Assembly: GCF_019216885.1 (NCBI RefSeq)
Contig: NZ_JAAQRC020000001.1
Location: forward strand, 124,001 to 188,000
Length of the DNA: 64,000 nt
From: Methylobacterium sp. SyP6R
Lineage (GTDB): Bacteria > Pseudomonadota > Alphaproteobacteria > Rhizobiales > Beijerinckiaceae
Reading direction: 5' to 3'
Below are positions 9,068 through 19,221 of the stretch, in pieces (the stretch's first letter is position 1; each line of letters opens with the position of its first letter). The position numbers and the translations under genes are program-made. The notes under the pieces were generated by a model. That model made no database searches and was not told the origin of the DNA. It saw nothing but the letters and a program-made list of their open reading frames with translations.

Positions 9068-9236
9068 GCGGCGCCCGTATCCTGGTCTGACCCTGGAAGG
9101 CCGCCCCGCCCGCAGGGTGTTCCCTGCAAGTCATTGGCGTGCCTCGCTCCCGGGCTGTTCTACCCCCGGCCGTCGCGCAGCGGCAAGACCGGTTTTGCGG
9201 GCATGCCCCTCCCCGATCGCGGTAAGCCGGACATGC

Positions 9237-9310
9237 GGACGCCCGCGCAGGGGGTGTCCCCGCGCGGGCGTCCGGTCTCGTTCGGGGTGTCCGGGCCTCG
9301 CGGCCCGGAC
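9237..9310 (-). terminator. Tandem GC-rich hairpins after rpsA
   Basis: Two strong hairpins follow the rpsA stop on the minus strand. The first has 9-bp arms (9289-9297 / 9302-9310) with a GCGA tetraloop of GNRA type. The second has 12-bp arms (9237-9248 / 9262-9273) and an inner GGGG/CCCC stem. Neither has a T-tract, so they may act as mRNA 3' stabilisers or with Rho rather than as a classical intrinsic terminator. Confidence 0.65.
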
Positions 9311-9317
9311 GGATCCC

Positions 9318-11030
9318 TTACTTCTTGTCGGCCTGACGGGCCTTGAGGGCCGCGCCGAGGATGTCGCCGAGCGAGGCGCCCGAATCGGCGGAGCCGAACT
9401 GGGCGATCGCCTCCTTCTCCTCGGCCATCTCGAGGGCCTTGATCGAGAGCTGGACGCGGCGGGCCTTGCGGTCGAACTGCGTCACCCGCGCATCGAGCTT
9501 CTCGCCGGCGGCGAAGCGCTCGGGGCGCTGGTCGTTGCGCTCGCGGGCGAGGTCGGCCCGGCGGATGAAGGCCTGGAGGTCGGAATCGACGATCTTGACC
9601 TCGATGCCCGAATCCTTGACCTCGAGCACCTCGCAGGTGACGACCTGGTTCTTGCGGATGCCGTCACCGGCATCGGCGAAGGGGTCGCCGGCGAGCTGCT
9701 TGATGCCGAGCGAGATGCGCTCCTTCTCGACGTCGACGTCGAGAACCTGGGCGCGCACCACGTCGCCCTTCTTGAACTCGTCGATGACCTGCTCGCCCGG
9801 ACGGTTCCAGTCGAGGTCCGAGAGGTGGACCATGCCGTCGACGTCGCCCTCGAGGCCGATGAACAGACCGAACTCGGTCTTGTTCTTGACCTCGCCCTCG
9901 ACCTCGGTGCCGGCCGGGTGCTTCTCGGAGAAGGCCTCCCACGGGTTCTGCAGGGTCTGCTTGAGACCGAGCGAGATGCGGCGCTTGACCGGATCGACTT
10001 CGAGGATCTGGACCTCGACCTCCTGGGAGGTGGAGACGATCTTGCCCGGATGGACGTTCTTCTTGGTCCAGCTCATCTCCGAGACGTGGATCAGGCCCTC
10101 GATCCCCGGCTCCAGCTCCACGAAGGCGCCGTAGTCGGTGATGTTGGTCACGCGGCCCTTGAGCTTGGCGTCGACCGGGTAGCGGGCGGCGATGCCCTCC
10201 CACGGATCGGCGAGCAGCTGCTTGATGCCGAGCGAGATGCGGTGCGTCTCGTGGTTGATCTTGATGATCTTGACCTTGACGGTCTGGCCGATGTTGACCA
10301 CCTCGGACGGGTGGTTGACGCGGCGCCACGCCATGTCGGTGACGTGCAGCAGACCGTCGATGCCGCCGAGGTCGACGAACGCACCGTACTCGGTGATGTT
10401 CTTGACCACGCCGTCGATGACCTGACCCTCTTCGAGGTTGGCCACCAGCTCGGAGCGCTGCTCGGCCCGGCTCTCCTCGAGCACGGTGCGGCGCGACACC
10501 ACGATGTTGCCGCGGCGGCGATCCATCTTGAGGATCTGGAACGGCTGCGGCGTGCCCATCAGCGGGGTGACGTCGCGGACCGGACGGATGTCGACCTGCG
10601 AGCGCGGCAGGAACGCCACGGCGCCGTCGAGGTCGACGGTGTAGCCGCCCTTGACCTGGTTGAAGATCGTGCCGGAGACGCGCTCGTTGTTCTCGAACGC
10701 CTTCTCGAGCTTGACCCAGCTCTCCTCGCGGCGGGCCTTGTCGCGCGAGATGACGGCTTCACCGAGCGCGTTCTCGATGCGATCGACATAGACCTCGACC
10801 TCGTCGCCGACGGCGATCGGCTGGTCACGGCCGGGGCCCGTGAATTCCTTGAGGGCGACGCGGCCCTCGGTCTTCGCCCCGATATCGATGACGGCGACGT
10901 CCTTCTCGATCGCCACCACGCGGCCCTTGACCACGGAGCCTTCCGTGATCTCGTGCTCGCGGAACGACTCTTCCAGAAGGGCGGCGAAATCTTCGCGGCT
11001 CGACGAGGCGGCTTGCAAACCTGCGGACAT
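9318..11030 (-). CDS. rpsA: 30S ribosomal protein S1
   Basis: S1 binds mRNA on the 30S subunit and helps initiation on structured leaders. The 570-residue protein contains six S1/OB-fold repeats; typical phrases recur, such as [37 protein letters not shown] and [19 protein letters not shown]. The open frame extends to 11171, but the ATG at 11028-11030 ([10 protein letters not shown]) is preceded by an AAGGAG sequence at good spacing and matches the family N-terminus. The preceding 47 codons are Pro/Arg-rich and not S1-like. The gene is flanked downstream by two stem-loops and then sppA. The cmk gene that often precedes rpsA is not present in the 600 bp upstream. Confidence 0.97.
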   Translation of the reverse strand: MSAGLQAASSSREDFAALLEESFREHEITEGSVVKGRVVAIEKDVAVIDIGAKTEGRVALKEFTGPGRDQPIAVGDEVEVYVDRIENALGEAVISRDKARREESWVKLEKAFENNERVSGTIFNQVKGGYTVDLDGAVAFLPRSQVDIRPVRDVTPLMGTPQPFQILKMDRRRGNIVVSRRTVLEESRAEQRSELVANLEEGQVIDGVVKNITEYGAFVDLGGIDGLLHVTDMAWRRVNHPSEVVNIGQTVKVKIIKINHETHRISLGIKQLLADPWEGIAARYPVDAKLKGRVTNITDYGAFVELEPGIEGLIHVSEMSWTKKNVHPGKIVSTSQEVEVQILEVDPVKRRISLGLKQTLQNPWEAFSEKHPAGTEVEGEVKNKTEFGLFIGLEGDVDGMVHLSDLDWNRPGEQVIDEFKKGDVVRAQVLDVDVEKERISLGIKQLAGDPFADAGDGIRKNQVVTCEVLEVKDSGIEVKIVDSDLQAFIRRADLARERNDQRPERFAAGEKLDARVTQFDRKARRVQLSIKALEMAEEKEAIAQFGSADSGASLGDILGAALKARQADKK

Positions 11031-11637
11031 CCATGCTCCTTTTCGTCCCGCCCTATCCGGGGGGACGGCGCCGGCGGCTCGTATCAACGGGCCGCTTCCG
11101 CCCGCCGGAGTTCCGGGGAGATCCCCGAAACCGCCGCTCCCCAAAACGTGAAGGGGCGCGGGCCGGCGCATGATCGACGGGCAGAAACGTGTACTCCGAA
11201 GGTCCCGGCCGGGGCGCGGTGCGGACGGGCGCGAGGCCCGGCACGCGGCATCCCGGCATGGGACGACCGGAGTTGCGGCCGATACACGAAAATCGAACTC
11301 CCGGCAAGGCGTTGCGGGGCGGGGCGCGGCAACCTGACGGTGAACTGGCGGCTTGCCGACACGCGCGGGTCCGGGTTACCCATCCCTAGCCTTAAATCAT
11401 TCTCATGTTCGGGCGTGGTGCGGGGCTTTCGATGCTTCGGCCCGCGGGACGCGTCCCGGGGCGGAGCGTCCAAGATGCATGAACGCACGCCGCATGCACG
11501 GCGTGAGGGAGGAGTGCGGCGCCGTCCGGTCCGGGGGCCGGGGCGCCGAGACCGCAATCGACGAGAGGGAGGCGGCGTCGCGACCGGAATCGTGTCCGCG
11601 GGGCGCCGGAGAAGCCTCCCGAAGCCGGAGGGCGACG
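11031..11637. other. Divergent intergenic region between rpsA and iorA-like gene
   Basis: About 607 bp without a supportable gene. It must hold the promoters of rpsA (minus) and of the molybdenum hydroxylase genes (plus). I see an A+T-rich patch at about 11390-11405 (CTTAAATCAT) that could be a -10 region for the plus-strand genes, but no convincing full promoter or operator. Confidence 0.5.
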
Positions 11638-12117
11638 ATGATCAATCTCAACGTGAACGGTGAGGAGCGCCGGTTCGACGGCGATCCCGAGATGCCGCTG
11701 CTCTGGTACCTGCGGGACGAGCTCGGCCTGACGGGTACCAAGTTCGGCTGCGGCGTCGCGGCCTGCGGCGCCTGCACCATCCATGTCGGCGGCACCGCGA
11801 TGCGGGCCTGCCAGACTCCGGTCTCGGCCGCCGACGGCCAGCCGGTCGTGACGATCGAGGGCCTGTCGCCGGACGGCAACCACCCGGTCCAGGCCGCCTG
11901 GCGCGACCTCAACGTGGCGCAGTGCGGCTATTGCCAGACCGGTCAGATCATGCAGGCGGCGGCGCTCCTCAAGGAGACCCCGAAGCCGACCGACGCCGAC
12001 ATCGACAACCAGATGAGCGGCAACCTCTGCCGCTGCGGCACCTATCCGCGCATCCGCGCCGCCATCAAGCAGGCGGCGGGGCTGACCCCGAAGGCCGGCC
12101 AGGGAGATCGCCTGTGA
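11638..12117 (+). CDS. iorA: [2Fe-2S] subunit of an isoquinoline 1-oxidoreductase-type molybdenum hydroxylase
   Basis: This small subunit passes electrons from the molybdenum site through two [2Fe-2S] clusters. The plant-type cluster ligands are in [14 protein letters not shown] with a fourth Cys in MRAC. The second, helical cluster is bound by [10 protein letters not shown] and [11 protein letters not shown]. The start at 11638 ([10 protein letters not shown]) has a GGAG at good spacing; the open frame extends upstream to 11353 but that part does not resemble the family. The resulting 159 residues match the family. It overlaps the large-subunit gene by 4 bp (GTGA), indicating translational coupling. 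There is no FAD subunit gene next to it, as expected for the two-subunit IorAB type. The substrate is unknown. Confidence 0.88.
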   Translation: MINLNVNGEERRFDGDPEMPLLWYLRDELGLTGTKFGCGVAACGACTIHVGGTAMRACQTPVSAADGQPVVTIEGLSPDGNHPVQAAWRDLNVAQCGYCQTGQIMQAAALLKETPKPTDADIDNQMSGNLCRCGTYPRIRAAIKQAAGLTPKAGQGDRL

Positions 12118-14459
12118 TTCACGACCTCTCCTCCCTCCTCAAGGCCGCCCCGGCCGACGAGCCGGACTCCCTCGTCGCCAAGGTCTCGCCCGGCCAGCTC
12201 AGCCGCCGCGGCCTCATCGCCGGGGCCGGCGCCCTGGTGCTCGCCCTGTCGCTCAAACCCCAGGGCGCGCTCGCCGCCGACCCGCCGAAATTCGGCGCCG
12301 ACGGCATGCCGCATGGCTGGCGCGACGATCCGACCCTGTTCGTGGCGATCGCGCCGGACGGCACCGTGACGGTGACCTGCACCCGCTCGGAGATGGGCCA
12401 GGGCGTGCGCACCTCGGTCGCCTTCGTGGTCGCCGACGAGCTCGACGCCGACTGGGCCAAGGTCAAGGTCGCCCAGGCCCATGGCGACGAGGAGCGCTTC
12501 GGCAATCAGGACACCGACGGCTCGCGCTCGCTCCGGCACTTCTTCATGCCGCTGCGCCGCGCCGGCGCCGCCGCCCGCGCCATGCTGGTCGCGGCCGCCG
12601 CCAAGCAGTGGAACGTGCCGGCCTCCGAGGTCACGACGGAGAACCACGCCCTCGTCCACGCCAAGTCCGGCCGCCGGATCGGCTTCGGCGAGGTCGCCCA
12701 GGCGGCAGCCGGCATGCCGGTGCCCGACCGCGCGACGGTGACGCTCAAGGACTCGTCGGCCTTCCGCTACATCGGCAAGGGCCGCGTCGGCCTCATCGAC
12801 AATGTCGGCATCACCACCGGCAAGGCGCAGTACGGCCTCGACACCCGCCTCGACGGGATGCTCTACGCCGTGGTCGCCCGCCCGCCGGTCTTCGGCGGCA
12901 AGGTCAAGAGCTTCGACGAAGCCGCCGCCCTGAAGGTGCCGGGCGTCGTCAAGGTCGTGACCATCGATCCGCCGGCCCCTCCCTACGAGTTCATGCCGAC
13001 CGGCGGCGTGGCGGTCATCGCCCGCAACACCTGGGCGGCGATCAAGGGCCGCGAGGCCCTCAAACCCACCTTCGAGGACGGCCCGAACGCGAGTTACGAT
13101 TCGGACGCCTATCGGGCCACCCTGGAACAGGCCGTGCGCAAGCCCGGCAAGGTGGTGCGCCAGGAGGGCGACGTCGACGCGGCAATGAAGAAGGCGGTGA
13201 AGCGCCTGGAGGCCGAGTACTACATCCCCCACCTCGTCCAGGCCCCGATGGAGCCGCCGGCCGCGACCGTCCGGATCGCCAAGGACGGCACGATCGAGGC
13301 GTGGGGCTGCGTGCAGTCGCCCCAGGCCGCCCGCGACCGCATCGCCAAGCGCCTCGGCGTCGACCCGAAGACGATCACCGTCAACGTGACGCTGCTCGGC
13401 GGCGGCTTCGGCCGCAAGTCGAAGCCCGACTACTTCGTCGAGGCGGCGCTCTGCTCGAAGGCGATGGACGGCGCCCCGGTCAAGATGACCTGGACCCGCG
13501 AGGACGACCTCCACAACGGCTACTACCACACCGTCTCGGTGGAGCGCCTGGAGGCCGGCCTCGACGACAAGGGCATGCCGATCGCCTGGCTGCACCGCAG
13601 CGCGGCCCCGACCATCGGCTCGACCTTCGTCGCCGGCGCCAACGAGCAGATCCCGATCGAGCTCGGGATGGGCCTCGTCAACGTGCCGTTCTCCATCCCC
13701 AACATGCGGATGGAGAACCCGCCGGCGGATGCCCATGTCCGGATCGGCTGGTTCCGCTCGGTGTCGAACATCCCGCGCGCCTTCGCGGTGCAGTCCTTCA
13801 TCGACGAACTGGCCCAGATGGCCGGCCGCGACCCGAAGGACTACCTCCTCGACGTGATCGGCCCGGCCCGGATCATCGATCCGGTCAAGATCGGCGATGC
13901 CTGGAACTACGGCGAGGATCCCTCGCGCTATCCCTTCGATACCGGGCGCCTGCGCAACGTGATCGAGGCGGTGGCCAAGGGCGCCGGCTGGGGCCGCAAG
14001 GTGGACAAGGGCCGTGGCCTCGGCATCGCGGCGCATTACAGCTTCGTGACCTACACCGCCGCCGTCGCCGAGGTCGAGGTGTCGCCGAAGGGCGAGGTCA
14101 CCGTCCAGCGGGTCGACATCGCCATCGACAGCGGCCAGCAGGTCAACCCGGAGCGGGTGCGCTCGCAGCTCGAGGGCGCGGTGGTGATGGGCATGGGCCT
14201 CGCGCTCACCGCCCAGATCACCTTCAAGAACGGCCGCGCCGTCCAGGACAACTACGACACCTACGAGCTGACCCGGATCAACGAGGCGCCCAAGATCATC
14301 AACGTGCACCTCGTGCAGGGCGGGTCCTGGGACAAGCCGCTCGGCGGCGTCGGCGAGCCCGGCGTGCCGCCGGTGGCGCCGGCCATCGCCAACGCGATCT
14401 TCGCGGCGACCGGCCGGCGCATCCGCCAGCTGCCGATGCGCGACAAGCTGAGCGCGTGA
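12114..14459 (+). CDS. iorB: Molybdopterin-binding subunit of an isoquinoline 1-oxidoreductase-type enzyme
   Basis: This 781-residue protein is the large catalytic subunit of the xanthine oxidase family and should hydroxylate an N-heterocycle or oxidise an aldehyde. A twin-arginine signal ([18 protein letters not shown], about residues 24-41) predicts Tat export as a folded complex with the small subunit. Family motifs include [28 protein letters not shown] and the catalytic Glu in [14 protein letters not shown] near the C-terminus. The start is GTG at 12114, overlapping the iorA stop, with GGGAG about 8 nt upstream. True substrate specificity cannot be assigned. Confidence 0.88.
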   Translation: MIHDLSSLLKAAPADEPDSLVAKVSPGQLSRRGLIAGAGALVLALSLKPQGALAADPPKFGADGMPHGWRDDPTLFVAIAPDGTVTVTCTRSEMGQGVRTSVAFVVADELDADWAKVKVAQAHGDEERFGNQDTDGSRSLRHFFMPLRRAGAAARAMLVAAAAKQWNVPASEVTTENHALVHAKSGRRIGFGEVAQAAAGMPVPDRATVTLKDSSAFRYIGKGRVGLIDNVGITTGKAQYGLDTRLDGMLYAVVARPPVFGGKVKSFDEAAALKVPGVVKVVTIDPPAPPYEFMPTGGVAVIARNTWAAIKGREALKPTFEDGPNASYDSDAYRATLEQAVRKPGKVVRQEGDVDAAMKKAVKRLEAEYYIPHLVQAPMEPPAATVRIAKDGTIEAWGCVQSPQAARDRIAKRLGVDPKTITVNVTLLGGGFGRKSKPDYFVEAALCSKAMDGAPVKMTWTREDDLHNGYYHTVSVERLEAGLDDKGMPIAWLHRSAAPTIGSTFVAGANEQIPIELGMGLVNVPFSIPNMRMENPPADAHVRIGWFRSVSNIPRAFAVQSFIDELAQMAGRDPKDYLLDVIGPARIIDPVKIGDAWNYGEDPSRYPFDTGRLRNVIEAVAKGAGWGRKVDKGRGLGIAAHYSFVTYTAAVAEVEVSPKGEVTVQRVDIAIDSGQQVNPERVRSQLEGAVVMGMGLALTAQITFKNGRAVQDNYDTYELTRINEAPKIINVHLVQGGSWDKPLGGVGEPGVPPVAPAIANAIFAATGRRIRQLPMRDKLSA

Positions 14460-14462
14460 GCG

Positions 14463-14497
14463 AAGACCCCGCGGGGCAGCGCGCCCCGCGGGGTCTT
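14463..14497 (+). terminator. Stem-loop terminator after iorB
   Basis: Perfect 15-bp inverted arms (14463-14477 and 14483-14497) with a 5-nt loop begin 4 bp after the iorB stop. The stem is very G+C-rich and begins with AAG and ends with CTT; the T-tract is minimal. Confidence 0.75.
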
Positions 14498-14539
14498 GGT
14501 CTGACGCAAGACGTACGAAGCAATCTAATCTCGGTTTGA

Positions 14540-14716
14540 GCGCTTTCCCCTCAAAGGTAGCGCGCCTCTCCTCCCCCTTGTGGGGAGGAGCCGGAGGTGG
14601 GGGTGGTGCCAGATAAGGCTCAGCGGTGCCTTCTGCACCACCCCCACCCCTAGCCCCTCCCCACAACTTGCAGCGATACCGGGCAAGCCCGGGATCGCCG
14701 GGGGAGGGGAAAGCGC
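14540..14716. repeat. Palindromic intergenic element with 11-bp terminal inverted repeats
   Basis: A 177-bp element is bounded by GCGCTTTCCCC (14540-14550) and GGGGAAAGCGC (14706-14716). Inside, a CTCC/GGGGAGGAG segment and GGTGGGGGTGGTGC pair with their complements further along, so the whole unit could fold into a long hairpin. No coding potential is supported. Confidence 0.7.
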
Positions 14717-14770
14717 GCATATTTACAGAGGGTTAGCTCTCGAAGGAGAAGCGTGAATCCGCTAGCCCGA

Positions 14771-14894
14771 GTGGGAGAGGGGTAGGGGTGAGGGTGACAC
14801 GCTTCCGAGTAACGCTCCGGATGTCACGCTGCCCGCGCGACGCTCAGTGCTTGATCTTGAAGCGTGTCACCCTCACCCCCAACCCCTCTCCCAC
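14771..14894. repeat. Palindromic intergenic element with 34-bp inverted arms
   Basis: The segment 14771-14804 is the near-exact reverse complement of 14861-14894 (arms built on GTGGGAGAGGGG and GAGGGTGACACGCTT). It is related in style to the elements at 30155 and 55641. It lies between the iorB terminator and the next gene. Confidence 0.7.
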
Positions 14895-15038
14895 CCGGGA
14901 GAGGGGAGTCGCGCCTGCTTTTTCCGGTCCGTCTCTCACTCTCGCCGGAACCCCCGCCCACGGGCCGGTGTTCGCGGAGCGGAGCCCTTCGCGCCAAGGT
15001 TCAATGATTGGCGCGATTCAACGACAGGGAGAGACGCC

Positions 15039-15443
15039 ATGAAGCTCATCCTCGCCGCCGGCCTCATCGCCGGTCTCGCCGGTCCGGCGCTGGCCGGCGC
15101 CTGCGGCACCGAGATCGACGCCCTCGAACCGCGCCTCGACGCGAAGGGCCGCGAGACCATTGCGGCGTCGAGCGGCGGCAAGGAGGTGGCGTCGCGCCGC
15201 GAGGCCCAGGCCGAGGCGGCGACCGAGAAGGGCACCAGCCCCTCCGCTCTCCCCAAGGGCCCGGCCCCCGGCTCGGCCGAGACGCAGGCCACCGCCGACG
15301 TCGCCAAGGCGAGCGGCGGCGGCACCGGCGTGATGGAGGCCCGCGCCAGCCTCAACCGCGCCCGCGAGCTCGACAAGAAGGGCGACGAGGCCGGCTGCAT
15401 GAAGGCGGTGTCCGACGCCAAGGAGCAGATGGACAAGTCGTGA
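15039..15443 (+). CDS. Small secreted protein of unknown function
   Basis: The 134-residue product starts at ATG 15039, preceded by a GGGAGAG Shine-Dalgarno sequence. The first 19 residues (MKLILAAGLIAGLAGPALA) are a textbook Sec signal peptide with an ALA cleavage site. The mature part is rich in Ala, Glu and Lys and probably helical or disordered. It has a Cys near each end (CGTEIDAL and GCMKAV), which could form a disulfide. I do not recognise the family. The open frame extends upstream into repeat DNA, which is not coding. Confidence 0.75.
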   Translation: MKLILAAGLIAGLAGPALAGACGTEIDALEPRLDAKGRETIAASSGGKEVASRREAQAEAATEKGTSPSALPKGPAPGSAETQATADVAKASGGGTGVMEARASLNRARELDKKGDEAGCMKAVSDAKEQMDKS

Positions 15444-15597
15444 TCCCGGGTCGGGTTTAATCCCGACCGCGAGGTGAGGCAGCGCACATCGCGGGCCGGG
15501 CCGCCGGCCCCGCCCCTGGTCTGTTGCACTGCAGCGCCCACATCTCACCCGCATCGCCCGGCCCTTGAAGCCGGGCTCGATCCGGAGATTTCCGACA

Positions 15598-16686
15598 GTG
15601 CCTTCCCTGTTCGACCCGATCCAGCTCGGCGCCATCCAGGCTCCGAACCGCATCCTGATGGCCCCGCTGACCCGCGGCCGCGCCTCGCGGACCCACGTGC
15701 CGACCCCGATCATGGCGGAGTATTACCGCCAGCGCGCCGGGGCCGGCCTGATCATCAGCGAGGCGACCGGCATCTCGCAGGAAGGCACCGGCTGGCCCTT
15801 CGCCCCGGGCCTGTGGGCGCCTGAGCAGGTCGAGGCCTGGAAGCCGGTGGTCGCCGCGGTGCACGAGGCCGGCGGCCGCATCGTCGCGCAGCTCTGGCAC
15901 ATGGGCCGGGTGGTGCACCCGGACTTCCTCGGCGGGCAGGCCCCGGTCTCGGCCTCCGCCACCACGGCGCCCGACCAGGCCCACACCTACGAGGGCAAGA
16001 AGCCCTATGCCGAGGCACGGCCCTTGCGCGAGGACGAGATCCCGCGGCTCTTGGCGGATTACGCCAAGGCCGCCCGCAACGCGGTCGAGGCCGGCTTCGA
16101 CGGGGTGCAGATCCACGCCGCGAACGGCTACCTGATCGACCAGTTCCTGCGCTCGGGCACCAACCTGCGCCAGGACCGCTACGGCGGCTCGGTCGAGAAC
16201 CGCATCCGGCTCCTCGCCGAGGTCGCCCGCACCGTCGCCGACACGATCGGAGCCGACCGCACCGGCGTGCGCCTGTCGCCGAACGAGCCGATCCAGGGCG
16301 TCGACGATCCCGAGCCCGAGACCCTGTTCCCGGCCGCCGCCGCCGCGCTCTCGCAGATCGGCGTCGCCTTCCTGGAACTGCGCGAGCCCGGCCCGAACGG
16401 CACCTTCGGCAAGGCCGCCCGCCCGGCCGTGGCGCCCGCCATCAAGGCCGCCTTCCGCGGTCCCCTGGTGCTGAACTCCGACTACGACGGCCCGAAGGGC
16501 CAGGCCGCCCTCGACGAGGGCCGCGCCGACGCGATCGCCTTCGGCCGCACCTTCATCGCCAATCCGGACCTGCCGGAGCGGATCGCCAAGGGCGCAGCCC
16601 TCAACAAGGACAATTACAAGACCTGGTACAGCCAGGGTCCGGAGGGCTACATCGACTATCCGGCGCTCGAACAGGGTGCCCGATAG
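15598..16686 (+). CDS. Old Yellow Enzyme family alkene reductase (NemA-like)
   Basis: OYE-family flavoproteins use FMN and NADPH to reduce activated alkenes, N-ethylmaleimide and similar electrophiles. The protein shows PLTRGRA (FMN contacts), AQLWHMGRV, DGVQIHAANGYLIDQFLR, the active-site Tyr in QDRYGGSVENR, and the phosphate-binding ALDEGRADAIAFGR. The GTG at 15598 gives VPSLFDPIQLG, the usual family start, with GGAG 10 nt upstream; an earlier ATG at 15565 adds 11 atypical residues. The length of 362 residues is normal. The TetR-type gene at 37870 resembles NemR-class regulators but is 21 kb away. Confidence 0.92.
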   Translation: MPSLFDPIQLGAIQAPNRILMAPLTRGRASRTHVPTPIMAEYYRQRAGAGLIISEATGISQEGTGWPFAPGLWAPEQVEAWKPVVAAVHEAGGRIVAQLWHMGRVVHPDFLGGQAPVSASATTAPDQAHTYEGKKPYAEARPLREDEIPRLLADYAKAARNAVEAGFDGVQIHAANGYLIDQFLRSGTNLRQDRYGGSVENRIRLLAEVARTVADTIGADRTGVRLSPNEPIQGVDDPEPETLFPAAAAALSQIGVAFLELREPGPNGTFGKAARPAVAPAIKAAFRGPLVLNSDYDGPKGQAALDEGRADAIAFGRTFIANPDLPERIAKGAALNKDNYKTWYSQGPEGYIDYPALEQGAR

Positions 16687-16716
16687 TCCGAATTGTCGCA
16701 GAGCAATCACGCAAAC

Positions 16717-16746
16717 GGGTCGCCCGGACCGCCGTCCGGGCGACCC
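16717..16746 (+). terminator. Stem-loop terminator after the OYE gene
   Basis: Perfect 12-bp arms (16717-16728 and 16735-16746) with a 6-nt loop lie 30 bp after the stop codon. The flanking CTCTCC is only weakly U-rich. Confidence 0.7.
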
Positions 16747-16943
16747 TCTCCGCACGAGGGGGCCATAACTCGATCGCGATCGATTTGCCTACAACGTAAG
16801 TGACGGAAGAGGACGTCGTTCCAACTCTTTTGTTAGATCATGAAATAGTTCGAATCGCTCCAGAACAAAATATTTACATTTGGTTACCGTCACGGCTAAG
16901 CTCCGCGCCCGTTCCGCCGGAACGAGGATGCGCGGAGCTCGAC

Positions 16944-18383
16944 ATGATGCGTCTGTCCTGCGGTTGCAGGCCCTCTGAGGCAGGATCGTGCTACGAGGCG
17001 GGGCCGACGTCGTGCAGCGCGCGGCCGGACGTGCTCGACAGCATCAGGGCTCAGGTCGCGGCCGGTCGGGTTCTCTCGACGGGGGATGCCAGGCTGGCGA
17101 CCCGGGCCGGGTGGCTCGGCAACAGGGCGGCCGCCCTCAGCGGCTTCAACGACGGCGTCGTCTACCCGCCGCCCGCCGAACAGGCGGCGCCGGCCGCGTT
17201 CGACGATCGGTCCGCCGAGCGTCTCCCCCGCCTGATCAAGCGCGACGGGATCACCCACCTCCATTGCCTGGTTCTGCTCGTCGACTTTTCCGACCTTCCG
17301 GGGAAAAGGTCGAAGGCCGAGTACGAGCGGCTTCTGTTCGATCCGGGCAATCCCGGTTCTCTACACAACTTTTATCGGGAGATGTCGTACGGGCGACTGC
17401 ACATCACCGGGGAGGTGATCGACTGGCAGCGCGCGGCCCATCCCTCCGGCTATTACGCCGACGGCCAGAGTGGAACCGGCACCGGCTTCCCGCGGAACAC
17501 GCCGGGTCTCCTCGACGAAACCTTGCAGCGCTACTGCACGGCCAACAGCCTGGAGCCGTTCGATCGCAACGGGGACGGCTTTCTCGACGGGCTGGTCCTC
17601 ATCCATGCCGGCGGCGGCGCCGAGGCGGAACCGGATCCCGCGTTGCGCAAGGCGCGCATCTGGTCGCACAAGTGGACGCTGCCCCATCCCGTCACCCACG
17701 GCAAGGTGAGCGCCTACGCCTACTTCACCGCCCCGGAGGATGGCCGGCTCGGGGTGTTCGCCCACGAGTTCGGGCACTTCCTCGGGCTGCCGGACCTCTA
17801 CGACACGAGCTATCGCGGCGCCGGCATCGGCGACCTGTGCCTGATGAGCGGCGGCTCCTGGGCCGGCGGCGGCCATCGCCCGGCCCGCATGTCGGCGTGG
17901 TGCCTGGTGGAACTGGGATGGGTCACGCCCGTGACGGTCACCGTCTCGTCGCGCGTCTCGCTCACGACGCTGGAACGCGATGCGACGGCGAGCATCCGCA
18001 TCGACGGTCCTCCCGGCTCCCTCGAATACTTCCTGCTCGAGAACCGCCAGCGGGTCGGCCGTGACGACGCGCTGTTCGGTTCGGGCCTCGCGATCTGGCA
18101 TATCGACGACAGTCAGGCCGACAACGCCAATCCGCGGATCTACCGGGTCGCGCTGATCCAGGCCGACGGTCTGCGCGATCTCCAGGCCGGTCGCAAACCA
18201 GCCGATCCGGCCGACCTGTTCCCGGGCACGGGCGGGGTCCGCGCGGTCGACGATCGCGGTGCCGCTCACCCGCATCTGCGCTGGAACGACGGGACCGCCA
18301 GCGGCCTCGCCCTCTCCGACATCACGGAACGGGACGGCCTGATCGTGGCGACCCTCACGATCGCTCCGGTCGCCACCGCTTGA
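16944..18383 (+). CDS. M6-family (immune inhibitor A-like) zinc metalloprotease
   Basis: The zinc-binding motif HEFGHFLGLPDLYD (HExxH with the downstream Asp of metzincin-like M6 proteases) is clear. So are the family segments HCLVLLVDFSD, NFYREMSYGRLHITGEV and a Ca-binding-like DRNGDGFLDG loop. I prefer ATG 16944 (GGAG at good spacing) over the GTG at 16800, because the intervening stretch is A+T-rich and looks like promoter DNA. From either start there is no obvious Sec or Tat signal peptide, although relatives are secreted. The N-terminal region is Cys-rich (CGCRPSEAGSCYEAGPTSC) and may be a propeptide or metal-switch. A GC-rich inverted repeat (18390-18398 / 18410-18418) follows the stop. 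Confidence 0.85.
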   Translation: MMRLSCGCRPSEAGSCYEAGPTSCSARPDVLDSIRAQVAAGRVLSTGDARLATRAGWLGNRAAALSGFNDGVVYPPPAEQAAPAAFDDRSAERLPRLIKRDGITHLHCLVLLVDFSDLPGKRSKAEYERLLFDPGNPGSLHNFYREMSYGRLHITGEVIDWQRAAHPSGYYADGQSGTGTGFPRNTPGLLDETLQRYCTANSLEPFDRNGDGFLDGLVLIHAGGGAEAEPDPALRKARIWSHKWTLPHPVTHGKVSAYAYFTAPEDGRLGVFAHEFGHFLGLPDLYDTSYRGAGIGDLCLMSGGSWAGGGHRPARMSAWCLVELGWVTPVTVTVSSRVSLTTLERDATASIRIDGPPGSLEYFLLENRQRVGRDDALFGSGLAIWHIDDSQADNANPRIYRVALIQADGLRDLQAGRKPADPADLFPGTGGVRAVDDRGAAHPHLRWNDGTASGLALSDITERDGLIVATLTIAPVATA

Positions 18384-18402
18384 CGCGGGGGCCCGGCGGA
18401 CG

Positions 18403-18705
18403 TCAAGGGCGCCGGGCCTTAACATCCTGAAGGACCTTGGCATCCTGGAGCACGACGCGCTCGCCTCCCGGACCGCCGAGGACGGACGCGGTCACCGTAT
18501 AGGACTGGCCCGGCTTGACCGCTCCCAGATCCGCCGTGAACATCGTCACGGTGCTTCCTGCCGCGGCGCGGACGAAATCCGAGTAGCCGTCGGCCGGCTT
18601 GCTTGTCTCGACCGCGAACTCGACGGTGCCGCCCCAGCCGTCCGGTGCGGGGTCGACGCGCTGCGCCCGGCCTTCGATCACGGTCTTGTTCGGCATGACC
18701 TGCAT
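18403..18705 (-). CDS. Small hypothetical protein, beta-rich
   Basis: The 100-residue ORF has a good Shine-Dalgarno sequence (GGAAGG) before ATG 18705. The sequence alternates hydrophobic and polar residues (TVEFAVETS, SYTVTASVLGG, RVVLQDAKVL), suggesting a small beta-sandwich or OB-like fold, with no signal peptide or membrane segment. I do not recognise a family. It converges on the metalloprotease gene, with 19 bp between the stops. Confidence 0.6.
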   Translation of the reverse strand: MQVMPNKTVIEGRAQRVDPAPDGWGGTVEFAVETSKPADGYSDFVRAAAGSTVTMFTADLGAVKPGQSYTVTASVLGGPGGERVVLQDAKVLQDVKARRP

Positions 18706-18972
18706 GGGAACCTTCCGGAGGTTGCCTCAACGGACGATCCTAGCACGATTTCACGCAACGAGCCCCGTCCCGCGGAACCCGCAGCACTGTGGCGCGTCTC
18801 TATCCACTGGGACTTCGCGCAGCGGGAAGCCGGGCGCCCCTCTTGCGATGCACCATGATCCGGCTTGACGCGCGGCCCGGCGTTTGCGACCCCGCTCGCG
18901 CCTGCCCGGCGGGCGGGCGCCGTCCGTCGGACCGGACGGGCGGCATCATGGCGGCACGCGGAGACGACGCGC

Positions 18973-19221
18973 ATGAGCAACCCGGGCAACACCCCTGCGA
19001 CCTCCCAGGAGCCGAAGCAGCTCCTCCACCTGGTGTTCGGGGGCGAGCTGACCGACCTCGACAGCGTGACCTTCCGCGACCTCTCGAAGCTCGACGTGGT
19101 CGGCATCTTCCCCGACTATGCCAGCGCCGCCATGGCCTGGAAGGCGAAGGCGCAGCAGACCGTCGACAGCGCCCAGACCCGCTACTTCATCGTGCATCTC
19201 CACAAGCTCCTGCAGCCCTGA
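18973..19221 (+). CDS. DUF4170 family protein
   Basis: The 82-residue product begins MSNPGNTPATSQ at ATG 18973. It contains the family-like core LHLVFGGELTDLDSVTFRDL, VVGIFPDYASAAMAWKAKAQQTVD and YFIVHLHKLL. Small soluble proteins of this type are widespread in alphaproteobacteria and often lie just upstream of prs, as here. The molecular function is unknown. The longer open frame back to 18865 has no family similarity. Confidence 0.85.
   Translation: MSNPGNTPATSQEPKQLLHLVFGGELTDLDSVTFRDLSKLDVVGIFPDYASAAMAWKAKAQQTVDSAQTRYFIVHLHKLLQP

Noticed and set aside
8706..11663. 985-codon open frame antisense to sppA and rpsA
   Set aside because: It mirrors two certain genes; in 70% G+C DNA stop codons are rare in the antisense frame. 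Its translation is low-complexity (Asp/Leu/Gly-rich) without domains.
12042..14720. 892-codon open frame antisense to iorB
   Set aside because: Same artefact; composition is His/Arg/Gly-rich and runs into repeat DNA.
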